From NCBI GenBank assembly GCA_035578155.1, contig JAPWDM010000001.1, forward strand, positions 162,537,498 to 162,601,497: DNA of 64,000 nucleotides, in the 5' to 3' direction. The notes beneath the pieces were generated by a model. It searched no databases. It worked only from the letters and a program-made list of their open reading frames with translations, and was not told where the DNA came from. Made by a program: the position numbers and the translations under genes. Of this stretch, positions 23,456-36,221 are shown one piece after another. The first letter of the stretch is position 1. The number at the start of each line of letters is the position of its first letter. Source of the stretch: Brachynemurus nebulosus. Lineage: Eukaryota; Arthropoda; Insecta; Neuroptera; Myrmeleontidae.

Positions 23456-23959
23456 AGTTGGATTAATATTACACTTTTCTGTGTGTAAACATTACTATAT
23501 AAGTGTGTAAAATTACATTTTCAGGTGTACAGGCGTGGTTTAAAAATACATTAATATGATGTAATTTTACGTTTAACTGCGCACTATTGCGAACTGAATG
23601 TGTAAAATTACATCTTGTTGTGTAGTTAATACACAAACAAAACGTAATCTGTTACACACCTGGACCGTAATTTTACGTACGACATGTGTAAAACTACACA
23701 TATGAGTGAGTAATAATTGCACCATGATGGTGTAATTTTCACCTTCGTACATTACGGTTTGTAATGTTACTGTCATTATAGAAGGCATTTAATTGCCTCC
23801 TATAATAGTAGTAAAACGGTACATTTTTTTCTTAGAGTGTATATGAATCATTATCGGAAAGTAAAAGTTTACATTTTCATGATGAAAATCAACATAAAAA
23901 TAAAAAAATATAGAACGTATTTACAATTAATAATAATACAATATAATCTACCCTATTTT

Positions 23960-24300
23960 TTCTTCCTTGCGACAGGGGTATTTTCTTCCTTATATAGCTT
24001 AGATACCACACATATTTCGAAAAAACCCAAATTGACCCCCAAATTGACCCCCATTTTCACATCTTCAGCCCCTCTTATGATCCTGAACCTGGTTTAACCT
24101 ATACAGGTGAATAGATCTTTCAAATTTTCAATTTTCTTCTATCTCTTATAGTTTTCGAGATATCTTAAGAAATACGATTTGAACGCCCAACTTTAGGAGT
24201 TGGTTTCACCCCGTAAACGTGTAAGATGGCCGATAAAAACAAATACCGGTACCTTATTTTTGGCTATTCTACACACCAGCGAAGTTTCATCAAAATCCAA
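23960..24300 (-). repeat. Right arm of the inverted repeat pair (partner 19340-19790)
   Basis: Begins at GCGACAGGGGTATTTTCTTC. It differs from the left arm by a tandem ATTGACCCCC repeat (about 24030-24052) and small deletions. Confidence 0.65.
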
Positions 24301-24421
24301 TCACCAAGCAATTTCATGGTAGTCGTAGATAAAAATTATTATACACTAAAATTTAGTGACTAAATACAAAAGTAAGCTTTCCTACAGGTTTTTTGTTTCC
24401 CGTAAAATTTTACAGCACGTA

Positions 24422-25767
24422 CACGGAGAGAAAATTCATAGAAAAATTACTGTGCTCAGCACTACAATGGACGTGTAAAAAGCGAACATATTCAGTTTTG
24501 TACGGTAAAAATATAAAAATTATAATTAATCATAGAAAATTTAAAGGATAGAATATTGTTTCCTTAATATTAGCTCCGTAAAATTTGTAAAACAGCACCG
24601 TAAAAAGTTCCATTGCCGACAGAAAAAAATTTTTTAATTGTCTTTCTTACAAAAATTACCATGCTGTATTATAATATTTGAAATGCTATCTGCTAATAGT
24701 AGAAAGAAAAAACATAGAAAGAAGATTGGTTGTGTTGTGAACGCTGTTGAAATGTACCTCACTCATAGCAAGTCACATAGCCAACCATAGGTTTGGACAA
24801 CCAACTTGGTTGGACGGGTCGGACCAAGCACCTTGATGCATTAGAGTCTTACAAGCAGCAAGCAGTATTCATTACACTGTGTTTGAGGACGGCGATGTCA
24901 CCGTTTAATTCATCATTTTGCTACTTCACTATCTTTAGTGTTATGCCGCTGCTACACGATGCTACGAACACCTTCCAACATTCGACGTTGGATGGTTCAT
25001 AGCATCGTGTAGCCGTTGTTCGAACCTACGAGTGTCCAATGTCGAGCGTCAAACATTCGCATTTGGTCGTGTCCCGTTCGATGTCGGTATTCTTGCACCG
25101 AGTCAAAGGGATGCTTCGAACGTTTGAAGGTCAATGTTGGTTGTGTTCGTTGGTTGCGCACGACTCGTTCATGTGAAGAGAGACAACATCAGTGTATAAC
25201 ATTAGAGATAACATCAGACAGATAACATCTTCGTCACGTTTGTCCCAACACATTATACAAGAGAGACAACATCAGTGTATAACATTAGAGATAACATCAG
25301 ACAGATAACAGCGTTGTCGACTGAGTACCAACACATTATCATTCGTATTGGATCAAACATTCGACTCACCGTGTAGCAGATACATTCGTCGCACCAACTG
25401 TCGAACTTAACTGCCTCAAACGTTCGATCGAATGTTGGAAGGTACGTTCGTAGCATCGTGTAGAAGCCGCTTTAGAATATATTGTTGGCAATCATTTCTT
25501 ACAGGTTCGAAGTTTTTACAGGTACCGCCCAAGCAACATAAGGTTGGGGTCAGATGCGCAAATGAAAGAGTACGACAACAATAATTAAACTATAATATAT
25601 ATCATATATATGCATAAGAGTGTGATAAAAGTTGTGTTAGTACATTAACTTTTCCATGCTAGCATTAAATTTTTTATTTTGTTCGTCGATCGCGCACGCA
25701 TTATAAGAGAGCATGGTAATTTTTCTGAAATTTTATCTACAAAAATTATATGATTTTTTTCTCCGTG
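24422..25767. mobile_element. MITE family A, copy 1, CACGGAGAG ends, TA TSD, interrupted
   Basis: The inverted termini CACGGAGAGAAAA and TTTTTTCTCCGTG are flanked by TA (24420-24421, 25768-25769). The full copy 2 is at 60669-61531 in the opposite orientation, and a truncated copy 3 is at 32061-32352. After subtracting a nested 528-bp insertion (24944-25471) its length is about 815 bp, comparable with 863 bp for copy 2. It is non-coding. Confidence 0.88.
24944..25471. mobile_element. Harbinger-like MITE, 528 bp, TTA TSD
   Basis: The termini (GCCGCTGCTACACGATGCTA... and ...TAGCATCGTGTAGAAGCCGC) form about 25-bp inverted repeats with two mismatches. TTA is duplicated (24941-24943, 25472-25474). 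The uninterrupted sibling MITE at 61010-61015 shows a single TTA at the same place, so this is a verified empty site. A 3-bp TWA duplication and C/G-rich ends fit PIF/Harbinger. Inside, a 50-bp segment GAGAGACAACATCAGTGTAT... is tandemly duplicated (25178 and 25261, period 83). Confidence 0.85.
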
Positions 25768-25769
25768 TA

Positions 25770-26770
25770 AGATTTTGCTTTTATACTTTCGATAATATAT
25801 ATTATACTTAAATAAATTGTCAAATGGTATTGTACAATCATTTCATACGTATTAATTTATATACAGCTACATATCATGGTTCGATAAAGTGTGTTTCCTT
25901 TACAACTTCACATTTCATTACATTTAAGATGTGAACTTTCTCCCCTTTAAAATGTATAGCAAAAATTATCAGTGTGTGGAAATGAAACTTCATACAGAGT
26001 TTTACATACAAAAAGGTTTAACTTAGTGTTGGCAACAATGAATAGAAGCCACTGACATGAATTGCATTATGAAGATGATATTCACAATGCACACATACGT
26101 ACATACAGCTATACATACGACATTGACCATTTTAAGTATATTATACTTACATAGTTCTATTGTTGCAATATTTTTAACGTAAAACTTTAAAATCTGCTTA
26201 CAGTATAGTAGACTACAATACGATTTTAATAAATAAACAACTGATAGATAAAAAAACGCCGTGAGCAGCGGGGCCCCATCACGGTAGTCGAATTTTCCCC
26301 TTCATCTTCGGTATTGAATGTCTACAAGCGAAATGTGATTGAAAGTCTACAACCGAATTGTCATTTTGTTGGTTTCAAAACTGGTGATGAGTGTTCGGCT
26401 GATCGAGGCTTTAAAAAAAGGTTTTAAGTATTTAAGGGCTGTATCTCAGTAAATTTCAATTTTGTGCCGAAAACAGGTAGCAGACAAAAAGCCAACACAA
26501 TTCGTACGAGGACATTCCTGCCCATGTTTATCCGCTAATTGTCTTTATGTTTTAGTTTTAAAAATTAAAAAAGGACCTTAAATAGTAAACTGGAAGGCCT
26601 TTATAAAGATATTTTTTCTTTCCAAAACAATCCAAAATTTCTATTTTATAAATACTAAAAATCCAAAATTCCTAATTTATAAATAAACAGTGACTTTATA
26701 ACATTTTTAAATTACTTAATATGTATGTATTTCATTTGTCATAAAAGTAAGTTCACTTTTTTTTAAATTT
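25770..26770. other. No gene recognised
   Basis: Intergenic sequence. A G/C cluster (GTGAGCAGCGGGGCCCCATC) lies at about 26260. I see no exon and no clear inverted repeat. Confidence 0.35.
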
Positions 26771-26893
26771 TTAGCGAATTTCGAAAACTCGAAATTCAGC
26801 TATTACAATAGGTGTCATGACGCAATCTGAGTCCGGGACTATGGCAGAAATCTGTTTTGAGGTCCCTAGAATACGAAAATGATATTCACTAAA

Positions 26894-26959
<66 letters not shown>

Positions 26960-27240
26960 GTGTTCCCACGATAACTCTCGAACGAAACGTCTAACGCTTA
27001 TGAAAATTTGTGTGCGGACTGGATTCTGAATTGGCTTGGCTAAGTTCGTTAGCCAGACACGTCGGATGCCCAGAAGTAGGTTTTCTGGCCATTTTTTATC
27101 ATTCGATCTTATCATAAGACAGTTCGATTTTTACATCGTTGAAAAGGAAAAAAAAAATTATGAAGAAAATGTTCTTATAATTTTCTTTCTATGTTAAGTA
27201 GTTTTCGAGAAAATGTAAATTTTCACTTTTATTCTTTCTT
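26771..27240 (+). repeat. Repeat R1, copy 3
   Basis: Left module 26771-26896 (TTAGCGAATTTCGAAAACTC; GTCCGGGACTATGGCAGAAA), (TA)n 26897-26955, right module from about 26960 (GTTCCCACGATAACTCTCG) with the R1 phrase TCGGATGCC. Confidence 0.75.
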
Positions 27241-27609
27241 TGTTAGTCTAATAAGTAATTTATATTTATATCTCAGTTCTTTATGAAATATAAAAATATT
27301 TCACTTTTTTATTAAAGAATTTTGTGAGAACAAGTGAAAACTGTTCACATATATGTGATATAACACACATACATGTATAGGGTTTTGTTTCTCATTTATT
27401 GCATTATAATTAGCATGGTTCGATCTCATGTTAAAAAATGTAAATTAAAAAGATTTTCTAAGCTAATGTAATGAAGAATTTTTTTTTTTTTTATTGAATT
27501 TTTAAGTAAACAAGAAATTGAAGATTATGTTATGATATAATATTATTAAATATATGAAAAAAAAACAAAATATGTACAATGTACATATGTATGTACGGAA
27601 AAATATTTT

Positions 27610-29144
27610 GAATCGATTTTGAAAATTTTTTCACTAATAATTAATAATGTTAAAAAATTAAACCATTTCAAAAGGATTTAAGGTATTTTATGTGAGGTCA
27701 AGGTTTTCGGGACCTAAAAAGGCCAGAAATTAATTAACCAATCGATTTTGAAAATTTTTTCACAGTTAGTAAGTTAAAGTATTTCAATTAATTAATTAAA
27801 TGATGTCCGCAAGAAGCTTACGAACTGCCATAAATTATATGAGATCCTTAGAAATCTTTTCTTACTGTTAGAGTACTAGACTTGAATGAGTTTCGCCAGG
27901 ATTTACTGATCCCATAATTGTAAAAAATAAACTAAACGACCAATTTTAAAAATTTCTTCACTTTTACAGAGCTAAACTATTTTAGATAGATTTAGAATAC
28001 ATTATGTAAGGTCCGCCAGGGTCCATAGGACCCAAAAGTGTCAAAAATAAACTAACTGACCGATTTTGAAAATTTTTTCACTGTAATAGAGCTAAACTAT
28101 TTTAGATAAATATCGATTACGTTATGTAAGGTCCGCCTGGGTCCATAGGACCCAAAAGTGTCAAAAATAAACTGCCTGATCGATTTTGAAAATTTTTTCA
28201 CTGTTACAGAGCTAAACTGTTTTAGATAAATATAGATTCCGTTATGTAAGGTCTGCCAGGGTCCATAGGATCCAGAAGTGTCAAAAATAAACTAACTGAC
28301 CGATTTTGAAAATTTTTTCACTGTTACAGAGCTAAACTATTTTAGATAAATATAAATTACGTTATGTAAGGTCCACCAAGGTCCATAGAACCCAAAAGTG
28401 TCAAAAATAAACTAACTGACCGATTTTGAAAATTTTTTCAGTGTTACAGAGCTAAACTATTTTAGATAAAAATATAGATTACGTTATGTAAGGTCTGCCA
28501 GGGTCCATGGGATCCAAAAGTGTCAAAAATAAACTAACCGACCGATTTTGAAAATTTTTTCACTGTTACAGAGCTAAACTATTTTAGATAAATATAGATT
28601 ACGTTATGTAAGGTCTGCCAGGGTCCATGGGATCCAAAAGTGTCAAAAATTAACTAACCGACCGATTTTGAAAATTTTTTCACTGTTGCGGGACTAAGCT
28701 ATTTTAGATAGACATACATTACGTTATTTAGGGTCCGCCAGAGTCCATGGGACCCAAAAGTGGTAAAAATAAACTAACCGATCGATTTTGAAAATTTTTT
28801 CACTGTTACAGAGCTAAACTATTTTAGATAAATATAGATTTCGTTATGTAAAGTCTGCCAGGGTCCATCGGATCCAAAAGTGTCAAAAATAAACTAACCG
28901 ACCGATTTTGAAAATTTTTTCACTGTTGGGGAGCTAAGCCATTTTAGATACATATACATTACGTTATGTAAGGTCTGAAGTGTCAGTAGGACCTAAAAGT
29001 GTCAAAAATAAAATAACTGACCGATTTTGAAACTTTTTTACTATTACCGAGGTAAACTATTTTAGATAGGTACAGGTTGTGTTATCTGAGATCCACAACT
29101 GTCCTGCGGATGCAAATGCGGCGTAGAATGCTACACAACGGGTT

Positions 29145-29214
<70 letters not shown>

Positions 29215-29520
29215 CATAAAGTCCGCCTAGAATATACGGTCGAGCTGATTTTTTAATGAGGTCCACCGGGATCTTGCAGATCCGAAAACGCCAGTAATAA
29301 GCTATCGAACCGATGCTTAAAAATTTCTCACTGCTAGAGAACTAAATTATTTTAGATGGATACAACTATGCTGCACAAAATTCGTTCGGGTTCTTGGGTC
29401 CCCAAAAATACCAAAACTAATTACCCAACCGATTTTGAAAATTCTTTTACTCTTAGAAAGCTAAACTATTTTAAATAGGTACAGGTCTTAGATGAGATCC
29501 GCCAGTGCCCAAGATTTGGA
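27610..29520 (+). repeat. 120-bp satellite array, about 15 units
   Basis: The phrase CCGATTTTGAAAATTTTTTC recurs with a period of 119-122 bp (core at 28061, 28181, 28301, 28421, 28543, 28663, 28783, 28903, 29022). Each unit contains CAGAGCTAAACTATTTTAGA, TTACGTTATGTAAGGTC, CCAGGGTCCATGGGA and CCAAAAGTGTCAAAAATAAA. The first units (27610-27940) and the last (29040-29520, split by a (TA)n tract at 29149-29212) are more diverged. The array ends in the shared terminus at 29518-29559. Confidence 0.93.
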
Positions 29521-29639
29521 AATTCGCTATGTTATGCAGATGCTGCGACAGGGGTATTTAAAATTACTATTCGCCTACTTGTATTTAGAATAAACATAAT
29601 GCTTTTAAAACACATTTAACAATAGCATTCAATTCCGAT

Positions 29640-30500
29640 GTAAAAATGGGAGAAGTGGGGGGAAAAGTGATGCGGACTCCCTACAAGGTACTAGCTGGAT
29701 ACTAACTGAATACACGTACAAAATTTCAGCCCTCTAGGTTTCCTTATGGAGTCTCTAGACATGTTAGAAAACAAGCAAAAAAATTAAGGAAATATTGGCG
29801 TAAAAATCGTGGGGGTAAGGGTTAAAAGTTGAAACCTCCAAAAAGCAGTGTCTGGCTATTAGCTTAACCTGTACACCAAATTTCAGCCCTCTAGGTTTAT
29901 TTGGGGAGATTTTGACCCGAACGAAACTGTTAAAAAACAAGAAAAATCATGTTCTTTTGGGTATAAAAATGGTGGGGGTCGGGGTTAAAAGTCGAGACCC
30001 CCAAAAGGCACCCCCTTGATACTAACTCAATCCGAATACAAAATTTCAGCCCTCTAGGTTTATTCGGGTGACCTGTGCGAGTGGTACAAACTTCGAAAAC
30101 GTCGAAAATGCATGAAATTGTAGCTTAAAAATGAGGGGGGTGGGGGTAAAATATTAAAACCTCCAAAAAGCACAACCTAGGTACGAACTTTATCAACACA
30201 CCAAATTTCAACCCTCTACGTTAATTCTGGGGGGCTGGGGGCCTGTTAGATCCAGCGAAAATCGTTTTTCCCCCCTCTACTCCCACCATATCATCCTAGG
30301 AAGCTGCATTTTGGATATGTTGTAGATAATTGACCGAAACATTATTTAAAACCGGTTTGGATAAGTTTTATTGCTTTTCCACCCCCCACCACCCCCTTAA
30401 AGGTCGGGTCCGAAAAAAAATTTGCCCAAAATTTGACCCCACTTTGATAGTATTGTTGTGCATCGGAATAAGCCCCACTTACCAAATTTCATCTCTTAAC
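29640..30500 (+). repeat. Degenerate ~165-bp tandem array
   Basis: Four to five units carry AAATTTCAGCCCTCTAGGTT (about 29730, 29878, 30042, 30205) and a G-rich block GTGGGGGT-GGGGTTAAAAGT. The last unit grades into CACCCCCCACCACCCCC. It is followed by (TA)n at 30541-30613. No coding potential. Confidence 0.8.
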
Positions 30501-30538
30501 TTCCATAGGGGGCCCTACACATATTAAAAGGTTGCGGG

Positions 30539-30617
<79 letters not shown>

Positions 30618-30943
30618 CATCTTTTTTTTTACATAATCGTGTTCTACGGGTCCAAAAACGGATAGCGCCCCTGGTCTCGCCTCTCGCAGCTCTTATCGTA
30701 TAGACTGTATAAGTCTAATTTTTCGGTGAAAATTCGACTAAAAATACTTACGTACGTTATGAAAAATATGAAAAGAGTGTCGGACGAACGAACATTCTTT
30801 GCTTTTTTATTTAAGACTAAAAACACATACTAAATACTTAACATAATACGTGAATGAATAAGAAAAATACTCTTGCCGCAGCATCCTGTATAACGGTGTG
30901 TCCGTTTTACACCCCTGTTCAGTTGAGTCTTTTGAGTCAGTAG

Positions 30944-31630
30944 TAGAGATGTCGATTTTAAATCGATTAACCGAAAATCGACTAATCGAAGCTTAAAAAA
31001 TCGATTCTTTTTTCGATTTTTTTCATTTGAGTCGATTCATGAATCGATTATTAAAAGTAAGAGATCGGAAACCGATCTTTTCCAAAAATAATTTTATTTT
31101 AATTGTAATTCTACAAAGAAACATGTGTTAAAATGAAACACCAAAAACGTTATTGTTAATTGTCACTTTTTACTCGTTATACCAACGAATCCCTCCTATG
31201 GCTCTATATAACTCAGACTATTAATACAAAAGGAAGGAAGAGACCACCTATCTGTGCAAAAGACGATCCCTTTCCCACAAAAGCGACTTAGGTATTTAGA
31301 AAACATTTTTTGTCAATTTGTTTGAAATTTTTAAATAAACTTGGTTTAATTCGTGGTATTCGTGGTATAATTTTTTATAATTATAATTGAAAAGTTAACT
31401 CATCGCCTTTACAAATGTAAGGCATTTTTACATGATATTATCCATGTACTATCAATTAAGTCCCTTAACAAAAATTATCAGCTAATTTTATTAAACTTTT
31501 CAAAATTTCGATTTTTTAAATCGATCTCACAGAATCGATTTTTTTTAGCCGATTTTCTTTTTAATCGATTTTTTGATTTTGATTTAAATCGATCCAAAAA
31601 TCGATCTTTTTTGGAGAATCGACATCTCTA
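30944..31630. mobile_element. hAT MITE, TAGAGATGTCGATT ends, 8-bp TSD
   Basis: 687 bp. The inverted termini TAGAGATGTCGATT / GAATCGACATCTCTA have 8-bp duplications GTCAGTAG (30936-30943, 31631-31638). The subterminal regions are packed with AATCGATT/ATCGATTTTT words. A related copy is at 45675-46516 in inverse orientation. The interior is AT-rich and non-coding. Confidence 0.9.
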
Positions 31631-32060
31631 GTCAGTAGTAGTAGTAGTTACGTCCAAAAAAGTCGTTCATGTATACATAGGATTTGTATACGGCGGGGTT
31701 TCGGACTACAACTAAAGGTGGAAATGATTCCAGGCTACAAGAATTTGGTTTAAAATAAAATAATTTCTTTTAAACAATTGGCTTAAGCTTAAGAAAACGT
31801 ATCGATATTTATCTGACTTACATGACAGACGAAGTGGTCAGAAAAACACATTTCATGTTAGGTATAAATGTAATTTAAAAACTGATAATTGTCATATGTG
31901 ATTATAGATGTGACTGGTCCGCACAAAATTATTCGAGCTTTTACCGAACCGTGACCATAGAAAAATTGAGAAACACTGTTCTACAACATATTCAAATTTC
32001 ATCAAAATCAGTAGGTCCTGCTTCGAGATCTTTACTTTTCAATTAAGGGGGATGACTAGT

Positions 32061-32352
32061 GTTCTTTTCTTCTACTATTAGCAGATAGCATTTGAAATAT
32101 TATAAGACAGCATGGTAATTTTTGTAAGAAAAACAATCAAAAAAATATTTTTTTGTCGGCAATGGAACTTTTTACTGTGCTGTTTTACAAATTTTACGGA
32201 GCTAATATTACGGAACAATATTCTATTCTTTAAATTTTCTATGATTAATTATAATTTTTATATTTTTACCGTACAAAATTGAATATGTTCACCTTTTACA
32301 CGTCGATTGTAGTGCTGAGCACAGTAATTTTTCTATGAATTTTCTCTCCGTA
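32061..32352. mobile_element. MITE family A, copy 3, truncated
   Basis: Matches copy 2 from TTCTACTATTAGCAGATAGC (61248 on) to the right terminus TTTTCTCTCCGTATA, which is decayed by one base. The left half is absent. Confidence 0.8.
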
Positions 32353-32354
32353 TA

Positions 32355-33425
32355 CCTTTAAAAATAACATACTAAAATTTCAACTGCATATCTCAAATAG
32401 TTTTTGACCCAATAGGTGGTTACAGCCACCTGAAGAGCGGATTCTGATTTTCATTGTTTTCATTGTTAAAACTTTGAGGTATTGAGAAATGTATGAAGGT
32501 TGATAGTTCGGAAATTTCTGGACGTAGCTACCAGTCACATGTTGCGGAGCAGCTAGACCCTGGCACATTTAATCGACTCATCTAGTTTTACTATGACCGT
32601 TATAGTGAGTATATCGTAAATAATTTTAGTAAAAATTCTCAGTAATTAAAACTAAAAGGTAAGGTAAAGAAAAACTACATTTTTCAAATTTGCTGCAGTT
32701 ATAACTCGAAGACAAATCATCCGATCGATTTAGTTCTTATTGCAGCTGCTTTTATATATGTTTCTTTGTGCCATAAACCTCCAGTTTTCCGATCGAATTA
32801 AAAATGTAATTTTTGCAAGTCAAAAATCATCAAATTTCGCCATTAATAAAAACTCTGCCATTTTGTTAAATTTCAAGTTTCTTTCCCGATTGAGGTACAC
32901 GGCACGGACAATATCTTTTAGTTTAATATGCTTTTTTTTATTTCAGGCACTATGAAGGTCGGTATCACTGAAACAGTGGGGGGACTTTTTTTGGAGCCTT
33001 GGGAGATCGCGGACAAGTCACCGAATTTTCAATTTTTTGGTCCAAAAATTTTATCATGAATTTTATTTAAAAAAATTCCCAAAATTCACCTTTCTTTCAA
33101 GCGGTCATACTAGTGGTCCCCCTTAAATTTTATGATTTTAAACCTATACTGAATGTGGGACTTCCTCAAACATTAGATTCATTCCAAGATAATATTAACA
33201 AAAATTTCAATGCGGGACAGTAGCTGCTTTTCCGGGACTATACCGGAGAATTCAGAACGGTTGGCCGCCTTACTAAAGATTTATTGACCCTTGCTCTTCA
33301 ACAAGCTTAACTTAGAACAAAATCTTATAAATCTTAAATTCTACTTAATAAATAAAATCGAAAAATATTCAGTTTTCCATCCAAAAATACTTTTTGGAGT
33401 CCAATATATACAAATACATTAGCCG
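32355..33425. other. No gene recognised
   Basis: Intergenic sequence. The short frames at 32380-32568 and 32740-32955 show no domain and no splice-site support. Confidence 0.35.
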
Positions 33426-33429
33426 AATC

Positions 33430-34450
33430 ATTTAAGGTTTTAACCTCGGAATGAAACGGAATAAGTTGAATTTTTGTATACACCTGTTTTGGCATCCTAA
33501 ATGTTCCCTCAAAAGTCTTATAAGATCACATGTGAGCGTCTGATACTGAAGGTGAAAGGTTGCCAAAATCAGTTTTTTGGAAATATCTCGCTTCCTTTGC
33601 CTCAAATCGTCTTTGCATTTATTATAGAAGTTATAGAGCATAAAATTCTCTACAAATTTTGTTTCAAACTCTTTTCGATGCGTTTAGCTGTTTTGGAGAT
33701 AGAGCGCGATGAGCGTGGCGCGCTCATCCCTACACGCTATACAGTACAAGGTTAATCGCAAATCTAAATCTGTAGTACGGTTTTTTAACGAAATTATTTG
33801 CTAAATATTAGTTCATTTTTTATTTAACACATTCTTATATCTAAATATGTTAATTTACAAATCAAATTGTTATTTAATATTATTTACCATTTTCATATGA
33901 ATAATAGAGTAATTTATAATCCTCATTGAGGATAATTGGATTTTAAGTTGGTAAAAACTTCAGCATTTCTGTTCTAAGTGTGAAAACTCATGGACTCGGG
34001 TGTCATTATTAAGATTTTACCTGAAAAGACGAACCCATACTGGGCGACCTTTTCTATTTATAGCAAGTTGGGGCAGATGTTCTATTGTATCTATGAGACC
34101 GATTTCTTCTTGGAGGGATAAGTTTCTACTAGCCAAATTAATTTGATAGTTTCAAAGTGTATCTTGGAAACGACGGACGTACAATGTATGGCTGAGTGCT
34201 CCTTCTACATTGCGCTCTATCTCCAAAATTTGTCGAGAATTTTATGCTCTATAACTTTTATAATAAATGCAAAAACGACTTAAAGAAAGCGAGATATTTC
34301 CAAAAAATTAATTTTTGCAACCTTTGACCTTCAATACCTAACGACGCTCACACGTGATCTTATGAAACTTTTCAGGGAACATTTAAGATGCCAAAATGAA
34401 GGTGTATTCGAAAATTCAGCTTTTTCCGTTTCATTCCGAGGTTGACACCT
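33430..34450. repeat. Foldback element with ~290-bp arms
   Basis: The left arm (33440-33720) and right arm (34195-34445) are inverted copies. Shared phrases include ACCTCGGAATGAAACGG / CCGTTTCATTCCGAGGT, TTTATTATAGAAGTTATAGA / TCTATAACTTTTATAATAAA and GGAGATAGAGCGC / GCGCTCTATCTCC. The spacer is about 470 bp. The frames across the arms (33432-33641, 33501-33755) are artefacts of this repeat. Confidence 0.82.
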
Positions 34451-34454
34451 TTTT

Positions 34455-36210
34455 TCGACTTAAATGATTGGGGTACCTATTTTCAATCAATTGATGAACT
34501 GTGCTTGTACGGAAAACATTCCATAACACATTCCCATGTGTATAGGGTCCATGATACTTTATCATAGTTGAAAAGACGTCGGAATATATGACAAAGAATG
34601 TACATTTTCTTCTTTTTCTTTTCAATATTTTTCCTTGTGCAAAAAAATTAAAAGGAAAAGGAAATTGCATGAAAAAGCACTTGTGTTTACAAAAGCACGA
34701 CGTCTAACTATTGTAACACTACTTATTCACATAAAGTATTTTAGCCATCCTATTTTATGTTATACTTACCTATATGTAGTTGCCTTAAAAAGTGCAGCTT
34801 GAACGTATGTATTTTTTGACGTAAACGAAAAATTATGTTTATGAAAAAAAAGGTTATTTATAATCGCAGAACGGATATTACGGTTCTTTATTTAAAAAAA
34901 TGTTTTTCTTAAAAATTTTTGCCTTCCAAAAATAAAAAAAATTGTGTATGAGTATCATTAAACAAAATTATGTGTACCTATGTAAATAATTTACGGAAAA
35001 ATTTATTTTTAAACATAAGAACCTTCCTGCCTGTCTCAAATTTTCAAAACAATTTCAAATCAAGGAATCACCAATTAATTTGATTTTTCAATTTTATAGC
35101 TTTTGTAATTGGGAAAGTCCAGAATCAATTTTGTTCTAATGTGTAGCCCCCCATAACACCCAGTTCTGCTACTCAATTACTATGGGTAACAAGCATTATT
35201 TACTATGGTTCATCTCAATTAAATTTAACCATGCTTCGTAACTTTGAATTTAAATAATTTCCGTTTTCTTGGCTTTATCTCTTTTATTATTGCATTTATG
35301 GAAATTTTAAATTTGCAGTTTATTTTTAGAAAAGAATAGAAGATCGATTTGTTTCGAATATAAGAATTATTTAATTTTTTAACGAAAACTCATGATCAAT
35401 TTTATCTGAAAAGAGGTATAACTAATGATGCGTTGTAGGTTTTCTACAAAATTTTAAGGAACATGAGCTATGATTTCTAAAAAAAAAATTAATTAACCGA
35501 CTGTGACGGGTGTTTAACCCCTTAAAAATAATGTAACTTTAATGAAAAGAAATTCTGACTAATATAATCTCAGTCTAAACCTTTTTACCACTTTTCGTCA
35601 AAATTACTTAGGTTGCTATAAGAAAAATACGAAAATATGACTTTTTGACAAAATAGTGTAATATGTTTGTTAATAATTATGTTAAAATAATCGAAATCGC
35701 AGGAGGACACTTCCGTAACGTTCCTTGTGGGTGACAGAATTTATTTTTACTAAATTTTGCTTAAATACTATTAGAATTTCAGAAAAAATGAACGCAAAAT
35801 TAAAATTGTCCCTTCGGTGGACGGATCTTTAACAAATTTTGTTCATATACTATCAAGATAGATAATAATAAAATTTAGGTCAAAATTATCCCTGGGGAGT
35901 AAAAATGATCTAGAATAAAGGGTTATATGTATCTTGACCTAATTTTGCTAAAATATTCTTTAAAATCTATTAAAGAAAGGAATATGGGTTATCTCCCAGG
36001 GCCTTGGGGTTCTAAATGGGTCCAAAATTGAAGTACCCAAACCACAATCACTATAGATCCCTACAATACTTCAAGGTGTGAAAATTACATAAATATGCTC
36101 TTGAAGTATGAATATGATTACTTTAGAGCCAGTTGGCGAGTGAACTGGAGGGAACTGAATTTACAGAATTATGGAATATCTGTTTATCACAAAATCATAG
36201 TTTCCATATA
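34455..36210. other. No gene; dispersed repeat 35205-35420
   Basis: The segment 35205-35420 is an inverted match to 50578-50795 (phrases TTTAACCATGCTTCGTAACT, TTTCCGTTTTCTTGGCTTTA and TCGATTTGTTTCGAATATAA). The rest is AT-rich, with no recognisable exon. Confidence 0.6.
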
Positions 36211-36221
36211 TGTACTTAGAC

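Larger units (their letters stand above)
20620..23839. mobile_element. Element E4: CACTCTAAGAAAAA ends, TA TSD, reiterated GTGTAAAATTACA
   Basis: The inverted termini CACTCTAAGAAAAA (20620) and TTTTTCTTAGAGTG (ending 23839) are flanked by TA (20618-20619, 23840-23841). The subterminal word TGTGTAAAATTAC and variants recur on the left at about 20650, 20713 and 20752. On the right they recur at about 23479, 23502, 23600, 23645-23700 and 23735, in both orientations. The interior holds a 472-bp tandem duplication (21931-22874) and a 47-nt palindrome. I saw no coding sequence. Confidence 0.7.
20146..23868. mobile_element. Foldback element with a 3.2-kb element nested in its right arm
   Basis: The left arm starts TTTTTACTTTCCGATAATGA (20146) and runs to about 20300. 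The right arm is split: 20480-20617 and 23842-23868. Shared inverted phrases are CATTTGGTTACTC, GATATTTT-TATACCTATTTC and AAGTTCTCT...GTTAATGAAT. Removing 20620-23839 plus one TA makes the right arm continuous and similar to the left, so E4 was inserted later. Confidence 0.7.

Noticed and set aside
24793..25225. Frames of 69 codons inside MITE A and the Harbinger-like MITE
   Set aside because: They cross element boundaries, do not persist in the second MITE copy, and show no domain.
27610..29520. Regular repeats considered as a CRISPR-like array
   Set aside because: Units are 120 bp with no constant-repeat/variable-spacer structure and the sequence is eukaryotic; this is a satellite array.
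33432..33755. Overlapping frames on both strands (69 and 84 codons)
   Set aside because: They fall in the arms of a foldback repeat, with no domain and no splice support.
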